From: Bacteroidales bacterium
GTDB taxonomy: Bacteria > Bacteroidota > Bacteroidia > Bacteroidales > UBA932
DNA length: 64,000 bases
Direction of reading: 5' to 3'
NCBI GenBank assembly: GCA_017617715.1
Contig: JAFZVQ010000067.1
Coordinates: forward strand, 55,964-119,963
The notes beneath the pieces are model-generated. The model was not told the origin of the DNA and made no database searches. It saw only the letters and a list, made by a program, of their open reading frames with translations. Position 1 is the first letter of the stretch. Every line of letters starts with the position of its first letter. Positions 50,115 through 57,502 of this stretch are shown one piece after another. Both the position numbers and the translations under genes were made by a program.

Positions 50115-51631
50115 AAAGGACAAGAGTAAGATTCGCACCGTCGCCGACGGGTCCCCTCCACATGGGAGGCGTGCGCACTGCGCTGTACAACTACCTCATT
50201 GCGAAAAAGGCGGGAGGAGACTTTATACTCCGTATCGAAGACACCGACTCCCACCGTTTCGTGCCCGGAGCGGAAGAGTACATAATCGAATCTCTCCGCT
50301 GGTGCGGCATCATGCCCGACGAGGGCCTGGACGAGAACGGCAAGCTTGCAGAGACCCCGGATGAGCGCAACCCCCATGCCCCCTACAGGCAGTCGCAGAG
50401 GAAGGGCATCTACCGCAAATATGCCGAGCAGCTGGTTGCAGGCGGTTACGCCTACTACGCTTTCGACACGGCGGAGGAGCTTGAGAAGCAGCGTGCAGAG
50501 GCTGAAGCCTCCGGGCAGACGTTCATCTATAACGCGCTGACACGCAAGAGCCTGCGTAACTCCCTCACCCTCGAGGCCTCCGAAGTGGAGAAACTGCTTG
50601 CGGAGCGCAGCGACTGGACGGTCCGTTTCCGTATGCCGGACAACGACGTGGTGGCGATGGACGACCTTATCCGCGGCCACATCGAAGTGAACACTTCCAC
50701 GCTGGACGACAAGGTGCTCTGGAAACGTGCGGACGAGCTGCCCACGTACCACCTTGCCAACATAGTGGACGATCACCTGATGGAGATCAGCCACGTGATA
50801 CGCGGCGAAGAGTGGCTACCGTCGCTCCCGCTGCACTACCTGCTGTATGCCGCATTCGGCTGGGAGCGCCCGCAGTTCGCACATCTGCCGCTGCTGCTGA
50901 AGCCCGTCGGGAACGGCAAACTGAGCAAGCGCGACGGCGACAAGATGGGCTTCCCGGTGTTCCCGCTCAGGTGGGTGGCACCGACCGGAGAAGTCTCCAG
51001 GGGGTATCGCGAGGACGGGTATTTCCCGGACGCTTTCGTGAACCTGCTGGCCATGCTGGGCTGGAATCCCGGCACTGAGCAGGAGATTTTCTCTATGCCC
51101 GAACTGATAGAGGCCTTCTCGCTGGATAAGGTGGGAAAGTCGGGGGCGAAGTTCAACCCCGACAAGGCCAAGTGGTTCAACAAGGAGTACTTACGCATGC
51201 GCTCCGACGAAGAACTTACCGGACTCTTCATGCCCATCCTAAAGGATCATGGCGTGGAGGCCGATGCAGATATGGTGCGTGAGGTGGTGGCCCTGATAAA
51301 GGAGCGCGCTACCTTCGTGTCGGATTTCTGGGACATTTCGTGGTATATTTTCAAGGCTCCGGAGGAGTACGCAGAGAAAGATGCCGCAAAGTTCTGGAAG
51401 GGAGAGAATGTGGAGATGGCACGGGAGGCGCTAAGCGCCACTGCTTCCGCAGAAGAAATGGAAGGCTACATCCGACAGAAGGAGTGGCCGATGGGCAAGG
51501 TGATGAATTGCATACGCCTTGCGCTCACAGGCTCGTCAAGCGGGCTTGGCATAGCTGATATAATGCGTTTCGTAGGCCGGGAGGAAGTGCTCAGGCGCTT
51601 CCGCAGGGCCGAAGAGCGGTTATTTATATAA
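50111..51631 (+). CDS. gltX: Glutamyl-tRNA synthetase
   Basis: 506 residues, class I. HIGH-type motif 'FAPSPTGPLHMGGVRTALYN', KMSKS-type motif 'GKLSKRDGDKMGF', and the Bacteroidota-type insert 'GEVSRGYREDGYFPDAFVNL'. It charges tRNA-Glu. It is the last gene of the dcw run (overlap with ftsZ); a long repeat-rich region follows and no simple terminator is evident. Confidence 0.95.
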   Translation: MKRTRVRFAPSPTGPLHMGGVRTALYNYLIAKKAGGDFILRIEDTDSHRFVPGAEEYIIESLRWCGIMPDEGLDENGKLAETPDERNPHAPYRQSQRKGIYRKYAEQLVAGGYAYYAFDTAEELEKQRAEAEASGQTFIYNALTRKSLRNSLTLEASEVEKLLAERSDWTVRFRMPDNDVVAMDDLIRGHIEVNTSTLDDKVLWKRADELPTYHLANIVDDHLMEISHVIRGEEWLPSLPLHYLLYAAFGWERPQFAHLPLLLKPVGNGKLSKRDGDKMGFPVFPLRWVAPTGEVSRGYREDGYFPDAFVNLLAMLGWNPGTEQEIFSMPELIEAFSLDKVGKSGAKFNPDKAKWFNKEYLRMRSDEELTGLFMPILKDHGVEADADMVREVVALIKERATFVSDFWDISWYIFKAPEEYAEKDAAKFWKGENVEMAREALSATASAEEMEGYIRQKEWPMGKVMNCIRLALTGSSSGLGIADIMRFVGREEVLRRFRRAEERLFI

Positions 51632-51715
51632 TGACGGGGCACGGGCTTTAGGACAAGGTCCGGGTCCCGTTGCCGACTACTTTCCCCCCGGCTGCCTTGA
51701 GCGGCGTTCTGAATA

Positions 51716-51789
51716 GTCCGGGACCGGAAGATGACTGAACTGCGTTTTTTCTAGGGTTTTGCAGCGATGTCGGACACCGGTCCCGGGAC
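51716..51789. repeat. GC-rich inverted repeat
   Basis: GTCCGGGACCGG (51716-51727) pairs with CCGGTCCCGGGAC (51777-51789) apart from one extra G. The second arm overlaps the start of the 18-bp palindrome, so the two structures would compete. Confidence 0.55.
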
Positions 51790-51823
51790 TGTTTATATGC
51801 CTGTCCAGGCATATAAACAGTCC
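51786..51823. repeat. 18-bp perfect palindrome with a 2-nt loop
   Basis: GGACTGTTTATATGCCTG, then TC, then its exact reverse complement. This is unusually long for a terminator, has no U-run, and its half-site recurs at 51915-51930. It could be a protein-binding site, a recombination site or the tip of a repeat element. Confidence 0.8.
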
Positions 51824-51914
51824 AAGTTGATCCCCCTGCACCCCCAGGGGAGAAGGGGAAGGTTCCCCTTCCGCCGCTCGCGCGGCTATCCCCTCTGTCG
51901 CTACGCTCCATTCC

Positions 51915-51933
51915 GGCATAGAAACAGTCCAGG
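51915..51933. repeat. Third copy of the palindrome half-site
   Basis: GGCATAGAAACAGTCCAGG matches 51808-51826 at 17 of 19 positions, in direct orientation, 107 bp downstream. Confidence 0.6.
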
Positions 51934-52012
51934 TGCGGGCATTTACCCCAACTTGGATTTGGCAACCCGCAGACAGTCAGCTGCCAAGAGATAACACCTC
52001 AAGTTTTTTTAT

Positions 52013-52020
52013 TAAATTTG
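52013..52020 (+). promoter_or_regulatory. -7 element of the EEP lipoprotein gene
   Basis: TAAATTTG, exact TAnnTTTG match, 7 nt before the ATG at 52028, again implying a leaderless mRNA. Confidence 0.55.
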
Positions 52021-52027
52021 TGCCGTT

Positions 52028-52951
52028 ATGAGACTCTTCAGAATATCTTTGGCGGTAGTGGCGGCGATGGTCCTGGCGGCGTGCGGAAAGGAGACGGGGG
52101 ACAAGCAGCCGGAAGACCAGACACCGGATACGCCCGAAACCCCGGCGCCCCAGGAACATCAAAAGTGGACCATGAAGGTGATGTCCTACAACATCAGGGT
52201 CCCCAGCAACGAGACCGATCCCAACAACAACTGGCAGGTGCGGAAAGTCGGCACTCCGGCAATGCTGCTTGCCCAGAGGCCGGCCATCTTCGGTCTGCAG
52301 GAGGCGGTGACGGACCAAATAGTGTACATCGCCTCAAACATTGAAGGCTACACCTACTACGGGCTCGGACGCGACAACGGCAAGGCGGTTCCCGGTGCGT
52401 CCGGAGAGATAATGGCAATTTTCTGGAAAAAGAGCGAGCTGGAGAATCTCAGCCGCGGCACGTTCTGGCTGTCCGAGACCCCGGACCAGGTCTCTTTGGG
52501 ATGGGATGCCGCATGCCGCCGTACCGCCACGTGGGGAATCTTCCTTCACAAAGCTTCCGGCAGGCAATTCCTCTTCGTCAATACCCACCTCGACCACAAG
52601 GGCGCCACAGCCCGGAAAGAAGGTTTGAAGCTGATTGTCAAGAAGATACAAGAGCTCAACCCGGACAAGCTGCCGGTAGTGCTGACCGGTGATTTCAACG
52701 TCCAGCCGGACGATGAATGCATTGCCGAGCTCCGAAGCACCATGAAAGATGCAAGAGTGGAGGCCCCGGTGACCGACCAGTTCAACACCTACAACGCATG
52801 GACCGAGAACGGCAAGAAGATCATCGACTTCATCTGGTTCTCCGGCTTCGACGGAATACTCTATTACCACACATTGCGCGACCCCTACGGCGGCGTGAAG
52901 CTTATCTCCGACCATTACCCCATCACCGCCGGCCTCGTCCTCAAGGATTAA
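52028..52951 (+). CDS. Endonuclease/exonuclease/phosphatase-family lipoprotein
   Basis: 307 residues with lipoprotein signal MRLFRISLAVVAAMVLAAC and a Pro/Glu-rich linker (about 20-45). The EEP fold follows: 'MSYNIRVPS', 'IFGLQEAV', 'FVNTHLDHKG', 'VVLTGDFNVQPDD', 'KIIDFIWFSG' and 'ISDHYPITA', including the metal and catalytic Asn/Asp/His residues. Surface or periplasmic phosphoesterase; the substrate could be a nucleic acid, sphingolipid or sugar phosphate and is not determined. Confidence 0.88.
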   Translation: MRLFRISLAVVAAMVLAACGKETGDKQPEDQTPDTPETPAPQEHQKWTMKVMSYNIRVPSNETDPNNNWQVRKVGTPAMLLAQRPAIFGLQEAVTDQIVYIASNIEGYTYYGLGRDNGKAVPGASGEIMAIFWKKSELENLSRGTFWLSETPDQVSLGWDAACRRTATWGIFLHKASGRQFLFVNTHLDHKGATARKEGLKLIVKKIQELNPDKLPVVLTGDFNVQPDDECIAELRSTMKDARVEAPVTDQFNTYNAWTENGKKIIDFIWFSGFDGILYYHTLRDPYGGVKLISDHYPITAGLVLKD

Positions 52952-53000
52952 TTCTTCCCCGGGTGCGCAGGAGGATAGCAGTGTCATTCCGCGGACGCAA

Positions 53001-53402
53001 TTACAGCGAAACGGCGAGCAATTCCCTGGCGAGACGATGAAGGCCGGCTTCAATCTTTTTAGCCTGCTTTGCGGAGATATATGTGTCGCCGCTTTTGTAG
53101 TGTCTCATCAGACTGGGAGAAATCCCGATACTCTCGGCGAACTTACTGGCATTCAGAAACTTGAAAGCATCAAACAAAGCCGAAATATCATACGTATATT
53201 CAAACACCGGATCTGTCAGCTCTTCCGGCACATTCAATCCATTGCCCGTGAAAGTTTCAATTACCTCATTATATGAATTAATAAAGTCGGCCTTTGTCTC
53301 TTCCACTGTACTACCCGCACCAATAATAGTAGACCGGGTATTTGCAGAAAAAGCACCGTACCCGTTTTTATCCCTTTCTATCAATACAATAATCTTATTC
53401 AT
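53001..53402 (-). CDS. hicB: HicB-family antitoxin
   Basis: 133 residues. The N-terminal half (about 1-65) is the partial RNase-H-like HicB fold ('IIVLIERDKNGYGAFSANTR', 'GSTVEETKADFINSYNEVIE'); the C-terminal half (about 80-130) is a HTH ('FAESIGISPSLMRHYKSGDT', 'ISAKQAKKIEAGLHRLAREL'). It neutralises HicA and represses the operon. The ATG overlaps the end of hicA. Gene order is toxin first, as in most hicAB loci. Confidence 0.88.
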   Translation of the reverse strand: MNKIIVLIERDKNGYGAFSANTRSTIIGAGSTVEETKADFINSYNEVIETFTGNGLNVPEELTDPVFEYTYDISALFDAFKFLNASKFAESIGISPSLMRHYKSGDTYISAKQAKKIEAGLHRLARELLAVSL

Positions 53403-53574
53403 CGTTTATCTGTCTTAACAATTTGATCAAGAGACCCGTCTTCACTTCTTGATGCCAATGACGCTCAATCTCAAGAGGAATGCCGTCTTTACAATAAATG
53501 TCATGTCGTTTCCCGTGCCGTAATAACTTCCATCCGTTCTTAACGGCCAGTCTCTCCAGCTCTTTCCAAGTCAT
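53395..53574 (-). CDS. hicA: HicA-family mRNA interferase toxin
   Basis: A 59-residue gene (ATG at 53574, TAA ending at 53395) that overlaps the hicB start by 8 nt. The sequence MTWKELERLAVKNGWKLLRH, then GKRHDIYC, shows the HicA double-stranded-RNA-binding-like fold with His24 at the catalytic position. It cleaves mRNA independently of ribosomes when HicB is lost. A promoter with an operator-like repeat lies directly upstream. Confidence 0.88.
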   Translation of the reverse strand: MTWKELERLAVKNGWKLLRHGKRHDIYCKDGIPLEIERHWHQEVKTGLLIKLLRQINDE

Positions 53575-53589
53575 AGTTTAGTTTGGTTA

Positions 53590-53619
53590 CAAATATATCA
53601 CAATTTTGTGACATACAAA
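53590..53619 (-). promoter_or_regulatory. hicAB promoter
   Basis: On the minus strand TTTG (53616-53619), an 18-nt spacer and TATATTTG (53590-53597) fit the Bacteroidota -33/-7 pattern. The -7 box ends 15 nt before the hicA ATG. Confidence 0.7.
53598..53611. promoter_or_regulatory. Candidate HicB operator
   Basis: TCACAA-AA-TTGTGA (minus-strand reading) is an inverted repeat placed exactly between the -33 and -7 boxes. A bound HicB dimer there would block polymerase. Confidence 0.6.
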
Positions 53620-53630
53620 AAAAAAGAAGC

Positions 53631-53660
53631 AAAAAAAGAGGCTGCCTGAAAAGCAGCCTT
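53631..53660 (-). terminator. Terminator of the tRNA-Leu gene
   Basis: Stem AGGCTGC/GCAGCCT (53639-53645 with 53653-53659) followed on the minus strand by a seven-U run. Confidence 0.8.
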
Positions 53661-53666
53661 GCTTCG

Positions 53667-53749
53667 TGCGCGGGATGAGACTCGAACTCACACAGGTTTT
53701 ACCCCACTAGCTCCTGAAACTAGCGCGTCTACCATTTCGCCACCCGCGC
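53667..53749 (-). tRNA. tRNA-Leu (anticodon CAG)
   Basis: The minus strand folds as a class II tRNA: acceptor GCGCGGG/CCCGCGC, D arm GGCGAAATGGTAGACGC, anticodon stem CTAGT/GCTAG with loop TTCAGGA (anticodon CAG), a long variable arm and T loop TTCGAGT. 83 nt with discriminator A; the CCA end is not encoded. Its -7 box TATATTTG is at 53764-53771. Confidence 0.95.
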
Positions 53750-53763
53750 TTCGGATTGGACTG

Positions 53764-53771
53764 CAAATATA
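53764..53771 (-). promoter_or_regulatory. -7 element of tRNA-Leu
   Basis: TATATTTG on the minus strand, 14 nt before the mature tRNA 5' end and 8 nt after the DUF3575 gene's stop, so the tRNA probably has its own promoter. Confidence 0.6.
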
Positions 53772-53779
53772 CAATTTTT

Positions 53780-54328
53780 TTAGAAAATGTATGATATTGT
53801 CAGAAGAATATCGTTAGGGAGCACAAAGAATCTTTCTCCTCCTCCGGTTACCCTTCCGCATCTCAGGCATTCATAGGCGGTGTATTTGTCGTAGCCGCCC
53901 CACAGTCCAAGGCCGATATCAAGGTTCAGGTGTGTGTTCAACATGAAAGTGTAGCCTCCTGCAAGGCTGCCGCCGTAGCGGTCGCCTTCGGTGGCTGCGG
54001 GAGTCCCGATGCCGCCGCGGTTGTATTCCTGCCACTTCAGTTTGCCGCTCATCCACCATCCGGAGTAGATGTGCCATGGCCAGAAACGGGCGCCGGCTTC
54101 AATGCTGCGCTGCTTGTCGGCCATTTCCTTGCCGCCCTCGCCCCAACTGAACGGATTGTACTTGACTCCCGCCGTGAGAGTCCACTGTCTGGCAATTCCG
54201 CAGGACGCTTCCAGATTCAACGTCCCAAGATCTATGTAGTCCAGCACATTGGTGTTGATGGAAAAGTTTTGTGCCTGGACTGCAGCGCACAGGAATAGTC
54301 CTGCGGCAGCCAAAATGAAGTTCTTCAT
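53780..54328 (-). CDS. DUF3575-family outer-membrane protein
   Basis: 182 residues with signal MKNFILAAAGLFLCAAVQA and then 'FSINTNVLDYIDLGTLNLEA', 'GVKYNPFSWGEGG' and 'GLGLWGGYDKYTAYECLRCG', ending in a beta strand 'DILLTISYIF'. This matches the DUF3575 family (small barrel-like proteins often beside fimbrial or surface-lipoprotein genes). It follows the 524-aa lipoprotein by 3 nt, so the two probably work together. Function unknown. Confidence 0.78.
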   Translation of the reverse strand: MKNFILAAAGLFLCAAVQAQNFSINTNVLDYIDLGTLNLEASCGIARQWTLTAGVKYNPFSWGEGGKEMADKQRSIEAGARFWPWHIYSGWWMSGKLKWQEYNRGGIGTPAATEGDRYGGSLAGGYTFMLNTHLNLDIGLGLWGGYDKYTAYECLRCGRVTGGGERFFVLPNDILLTISYIF

Positions 54329-54331
54329 AGT

Positions 54332-55906
54332 TTATTCTCCGTATCTTGCAAATGCCTCATTTATAATGCTCTTGAATGAGGGATAATAACTCAGTAACTT
54401 GTTCTGCAGCCCTTGACGGTCCACCACGTCCGCCGTGAACACCGGGGCAAGCTTCTCCAGCCCCAGCCCCCTTTCATCCAGATACATAAGGATCTGGGGG
54501 CTGAACCACGAAGACGTGCCGAACACCTCGTTGGAATCAGGATAGCGCCTGCGGAACATAACCGTCTGGCAGTAATGCGCATACATCTGCGCCACTTCAC
54601 AGTATCCGCTGTTGTCGTCGTCCCTGGAGCCGTACGGGCTTGCGAGTGCTGAACTGATCAGCGACATGCAGCTGTACTCCACCAGCGTGGTCCACCATTT
54701 CTTGCCCACCTGCGAGAATATGCCCGCCTTTGCGAATGCCAGCATGGCACGCTCGTAGATCTCGGAATAGCCGTTGGTGTCGTGCAGCCCCAGATAAATG
54801 TCCGGCTGCACCAGTTTAGCCAGGGGAATGTATTCACCAAGCACCGACGAGAGGGGCTCATAAGTCTCCAGGATAGTGCCCTGATGCATCATCACGGCCA
54901 GGTTGACGTCCAGCACGGGAATATCCCAGATGCGCAGATCCTTCGGCGGCAGGGGGATACTCTTGCCTGACTCGTTGCAGGCGGCGCAGTAGTCGAAACC
55001 GGCGTTGTTGACCACGCAACGGGTGAAAAGCTTACGTTCTGAATAGGTGTCCACCAACACTTCGCAACCGTCGGCGGGATGCCGTCCGAGAGTCGACACC
55101 GAAGCCGGGATAATTATCCTGTTGTAGCCCTGCTTGAAACCGTTGATGTTCTGGAACACCAGCCAGTAGCGCACGTTCGAGGAGAATTTGAGCCCCATTT
55201 TGAAATAACCTTCGTCGTCGGTATAGGAAACTGCAAACTTCACGAAGGAGTTGCAGCATATCTTCACCCCTTTCACCCCTATGGGCTCGTCGTCCAGCGC
55301 CGGATCGGAAATGGTGATTCGTCCCTTCGGGCAGGCGCTTTCGCCCGCCTTGGTGCCGCCGGTGTAAAGGTCGGCGTTGCCGGTGATACGGAAAGCTTCA
55401 CGCTCCACAGCGTCCCAGTCTATGCCGTCGGACTTGGTGGCCGGGCTGTTTTCGGCAAGGAAGCACTCGTCTATACGTTCGTAGCGCACGCCTGATGGGA
55501 ATTCGAAATCGACCGGCACCACGGCATACTGCCAGGTGATGCTTTCATCCGGCAGCATGGGATCGTGGTACCAGTCGCCGTCGCGCACGATCCTGTAGTC
55601 GAGCGGGTGGTCGGTGAGTTCCAGTCCCATGCTGAGCAGGGTCTGCAACTGCGCGTCGTCTTTCGGCAGGAAGCGCACATAGAAGTCGGTGGGCTCGATG
55701 GTAGCCCTGGCCGACGGTGCTATGTTCTGCAGTGCTTTGGTCATGTTCCGCACGGAATAGGGATCGTCCAGCTGCTCGCCGAGCACTATCATGTCGTGCG
55801 AGAAGGATTCGTCGCCCTGGTAGGGCGTGTTCCAGGAATTGTATTCCTTCTGCGTGCAGGCAAGAAGGGATAACGCCGAGGTCAGGATAGTCAAGAACCT
55901 TTTCAT
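54332..55906 (-). CDS. Large lipoprotein of unknown function, partner of DUF3575 protein
   Basis: 524 residues with lipoprotein signal MKRFLTILTSALSLLAC (Cys 17). N-terminal features include 'DPYSVRNMTKALQNIAPSAR' and 'IEPTDFYVRFLPKDDAQLQT'; a middle beta region resembles a carboxypeptidase-regulatory fold ('PIGVKGVKICCNSFVKFAVSY'); the C-terminal third is helical and Tyr-rich. I do not recognise a catalytic motif or a named family. Tight coupling to the DUF3575 gene suggests a surface complex. Confidence 0.75.
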   Translation of the reverse strand: MKRFLTILTSALSLLACTQKEYNSWNTPYQGDESFSHDMIVLGEQLDDPYSVRNMTKALQNIAPSARATIEPTDFYVRFLPKDDAQLQTLLSMGLELTDHPLDYRIVRDGDWYHDPMLPDESITWQYAVVPVDFEFPSGVRYERIDECFLAENSPATKSDGIDWDAVEREAFRITGNADLYTGGTKAGESACPKGRITISDPALDDEPIGVKGVKICCNSFVKFAVSYTDDEGYFKMGLKFSSNVRYWLVFQNINGFKQGYNRIIIPASVSTLGRHPADGCEVLVDTYSERKLFTRCVVNNAGFDYCAACNESGKSIPLPPKDLRIWDIPVLDVNLAVMMHQGTILETYEPLSSVLGEYIPLAKLVQPDIYLGLHDTNGYSEIYERAMLAFAKAGIFSQVGKKWWTTLVEYSCMSLISSALASPYGSRDDDNSGYCEVAQMYAHYCQTVMFRRRYPDSNEVFGTSSWFSPQILMYLDERGLGLEKLAPVFTADVVDRQGLQNKLLSYYPSFKSIINEAFARYGE

Positions 55907-55928
55907 AGTCAGTCATTTTGTTTCGGTG

Positions 55929-55936
55929 CAAAGATG
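55929..55936 (-). promoter_or_regulatory. Possible -7 element of the 524-aa lipoprotein gene
   Basis: CATCTTTG on the minus strand, one mismatch from TAnnTTTG, 22 nt before the ATG at 55906. Confidence 0.35.
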
Positions 55937-56082
55937 AAAACTATTATCCATTTTAATTCCGTTTGCAACACTTATTTTCAAAATGGCGTCCCTGCGGCAT
56001 CCGGAAGGCGATTCTGTTTTCGGTTTTTATAAAAAAGCGCCGATTTTTTAGCCGTTCCCCAATGATTGTGGAGCAAAATTGT

Positions 56083-56090
56083 TATCTTTA
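56083..56090 (+). promoter_or_regulatory. Possible -7 element of the Dcu transporter gene
   Basis: TATCTTTA, one mismatch from TAnnTTTG, 35 nt before the ATG at 56126. No well-spaced -33 TTG is seen. Confidence 0.35.
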
Positions 56091-56125
56091 CGCAATTGGA
56101 TTGAACCTTTTATAAATGTAAGCGT

Positions 56126-57502
56126 ATGTCTTTTGTGATGATAATCGAGCTGCTCATAGTGCTTGCGGCTCTGTATGTGGGCTCCCGCTACGGCAGCCTC
56201 GCCCTCGGCGCCATTTCCGGCATAGGCCTGGCCATCCTGGTGTTCGGCTTCGGCCTCAAGCCGGGCACGCCTCCCACCGACGTCATTTATATCATTATTG
56301 CAGCCGTCACCTGCGCCGGCACCCTGCAGGCCTCCGGAGGCATGGACTGGATGATACAGATTGCTGAAAAGATGCTTCGCAAGCATCCTGAGCACATCAC
56401 CTTCCTGGGCCCCCTCGTGACCTTCTTCCTGACCGTGCTGGTGGGCACCGGGCACGTGGTCTACACCATCATGCCGATTATCTGCGACATTGCGCTCAAG
56501 AAGAACATACGCCCCGAGCGCCCCTGCGGAGTGGCGTCCATCGCCTCGCAGGTCGGCATCACCTGTTCGCCCATCGCCGCCGCCGTGGTGGCATTCGTGA
56601 CCATTTCCAACGCCAACGGCTACATGGTATCCATTCCCCAGGTGCTCATGGTCACCATTCCCGCCTGCGTGATCGGACTTATGTGCGCGGCGCTCGCGTC
56701 CTACAAGCGCGGCAAGGAGCTCGACAAGGACCCCGAATTCCTCAAGCGCAAGGCGGATCCTGAGATGTACAAGTACATGTACGGCAACTCCGCCACCACC
56801 CTCGACAAGGTGATCAGCCCGCAGGCGAAGGCTTCCGTGTTCATCTTCCTCGGCGCCCTGCTGGTGATCGTTGGATTCGCATTCTTCCAGATGATCCACA
56901 CCGCCGACGGCCAGACTCTCGCCAAGGCGGTGAACCTCCCGAAGATGAACATCTGCATACAGATCATCATGCTGATGGCCGCTGCGTGCAACATCATGTT
57001 CTGCAAGGCCTCCCCGAAGAAGGCCGTGGCCGGTGCCGTGTGGCAGTCCGGCATGGTGGCCGTGGTGGCAATCTACGGCATCGCATGGCTCGCCGACACC
57101 TATTTCGGCAACTATATGGACGAAATGAAGGAGATGCTGGCCGGGCTGGTGACCAACTACCCCTGGAGCATCGCGTTCGTGTTCTTCCTGGTGTCGGTGC
57201 TGATCAACTCCCAGGGCGCCGTGGTCGTGGCCATGCTGCCGCTGGCGTACGAGCTGGGCATCGCCGGCCCCGTGCTGCTCGGCGTGCTCCCCAGCGTGTA
57301 CGGCTACTTCTTCATCCCTAACTATCCTTCCGACATCGCCACCGTCAACTTCGACCGATCCGGCACCACCGTCATCGGCAAGTACCTGCTGAACCACAGC
57401 TTCATGATGCCCGGCCTGATAAGCGTCACTGTGGCCACGGTGCTCGGCTACCTGATCACCAACGTCTTCTTCTCCGGCTACTTCTCCAGCTTCATCCAGT
57501 GA
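56126..57502 (+). CDS. dcuB: Anaerobic C4-dicarboxylate transporter (DcuA/DcuB family)
   Basis: 458 residues with about ten membrane helices. 'IAAVTCAGTLQASGGMDWMI', 'LVGTGHVVYTIMPIICDIAL', 'RPERPCGVASIASQVGITCS' and 'GYFFIPNYPSDIATVNFDRS' are the family motifs. Dcu proteins exchange aspartate, fumarate and succinate under anaerobic conditions; succinate export is the likely role here. The stop overlaps the GTG of the 961-aa barrel protein. DcuA versus DcuB cannot be settled by eye. Confidence 0.9.
   Translation: MSFVMIIELLIVLAALYVGSRYGSLALGAISGIGLAILVFGFGLKPGTPPTDVIYIIIAAVTCAGTLQASGGMDWMIQIAEKMLRKHPEHITFLGPLVTFFLTVLVGTGHVVYTIMPIICDIALKKNIRPERPCGVASIASQVGITCSPIAAAVVAFVTISNANGYMVSIPQVLMVTIPACVIGLMCAALASYKRGKELDKDPEFLKRKADPEMYKYMYGNSATTLDKVISPQAKASVFIFLGALLVIVGFAFFQMIHTADGQTLAKAVNLPKMNICIQIIMLMAAACNIMFCKASPKKAVAGAVWQSGMVAVVAIYGIAWLADTYFGNYMDEMKEMLAGLVTNYPWSIAFVFFLVSVLINSQGAVVVAMLPLAYELGIAGPVLLGVLPSVYGYFFIPNYPSDIATVNFDRSGTTVIGKYLLNHSFMMPGLISVTVATVLGYLITNVFFSGYFSSFIQ

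Larger units (their letters stand above)
51632..52027. other. Repeat-rich intergenic region without a credible gene (396 bp)
   Basis: It contains several foldbacks: 51716-51727 with 51777-51789; the 18-bp palindrome 51786-51823; CCCCTG/CAGGGG near 51832-51850; AAGGGGAA/TTCCCCTT near 51854-51871; and TCCAAGTTG/CAACTTGGA (51821-51829 with 51949-51957). The half-site GGCATA.AAACAGTCC occurs three times. No tRNA, rRNA or other RNA family was recognised. It ends in the promoter of the downstream lipoprotein gene. Confidence 0.65.

Noticed and set aside
51786-51823. Long palindrome as the gltX terminator
   Set aside because: No U-run follows it, it lies about 155 bp after the stop, and its half-site recurs downstream.
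51648-51965. 105-residue minus-strand ORF downstream of gltX
   Set aside because: Its translation (ERSDRGDSRASGG-type) is what such repeats usually yield, and the region is made of palindromes.
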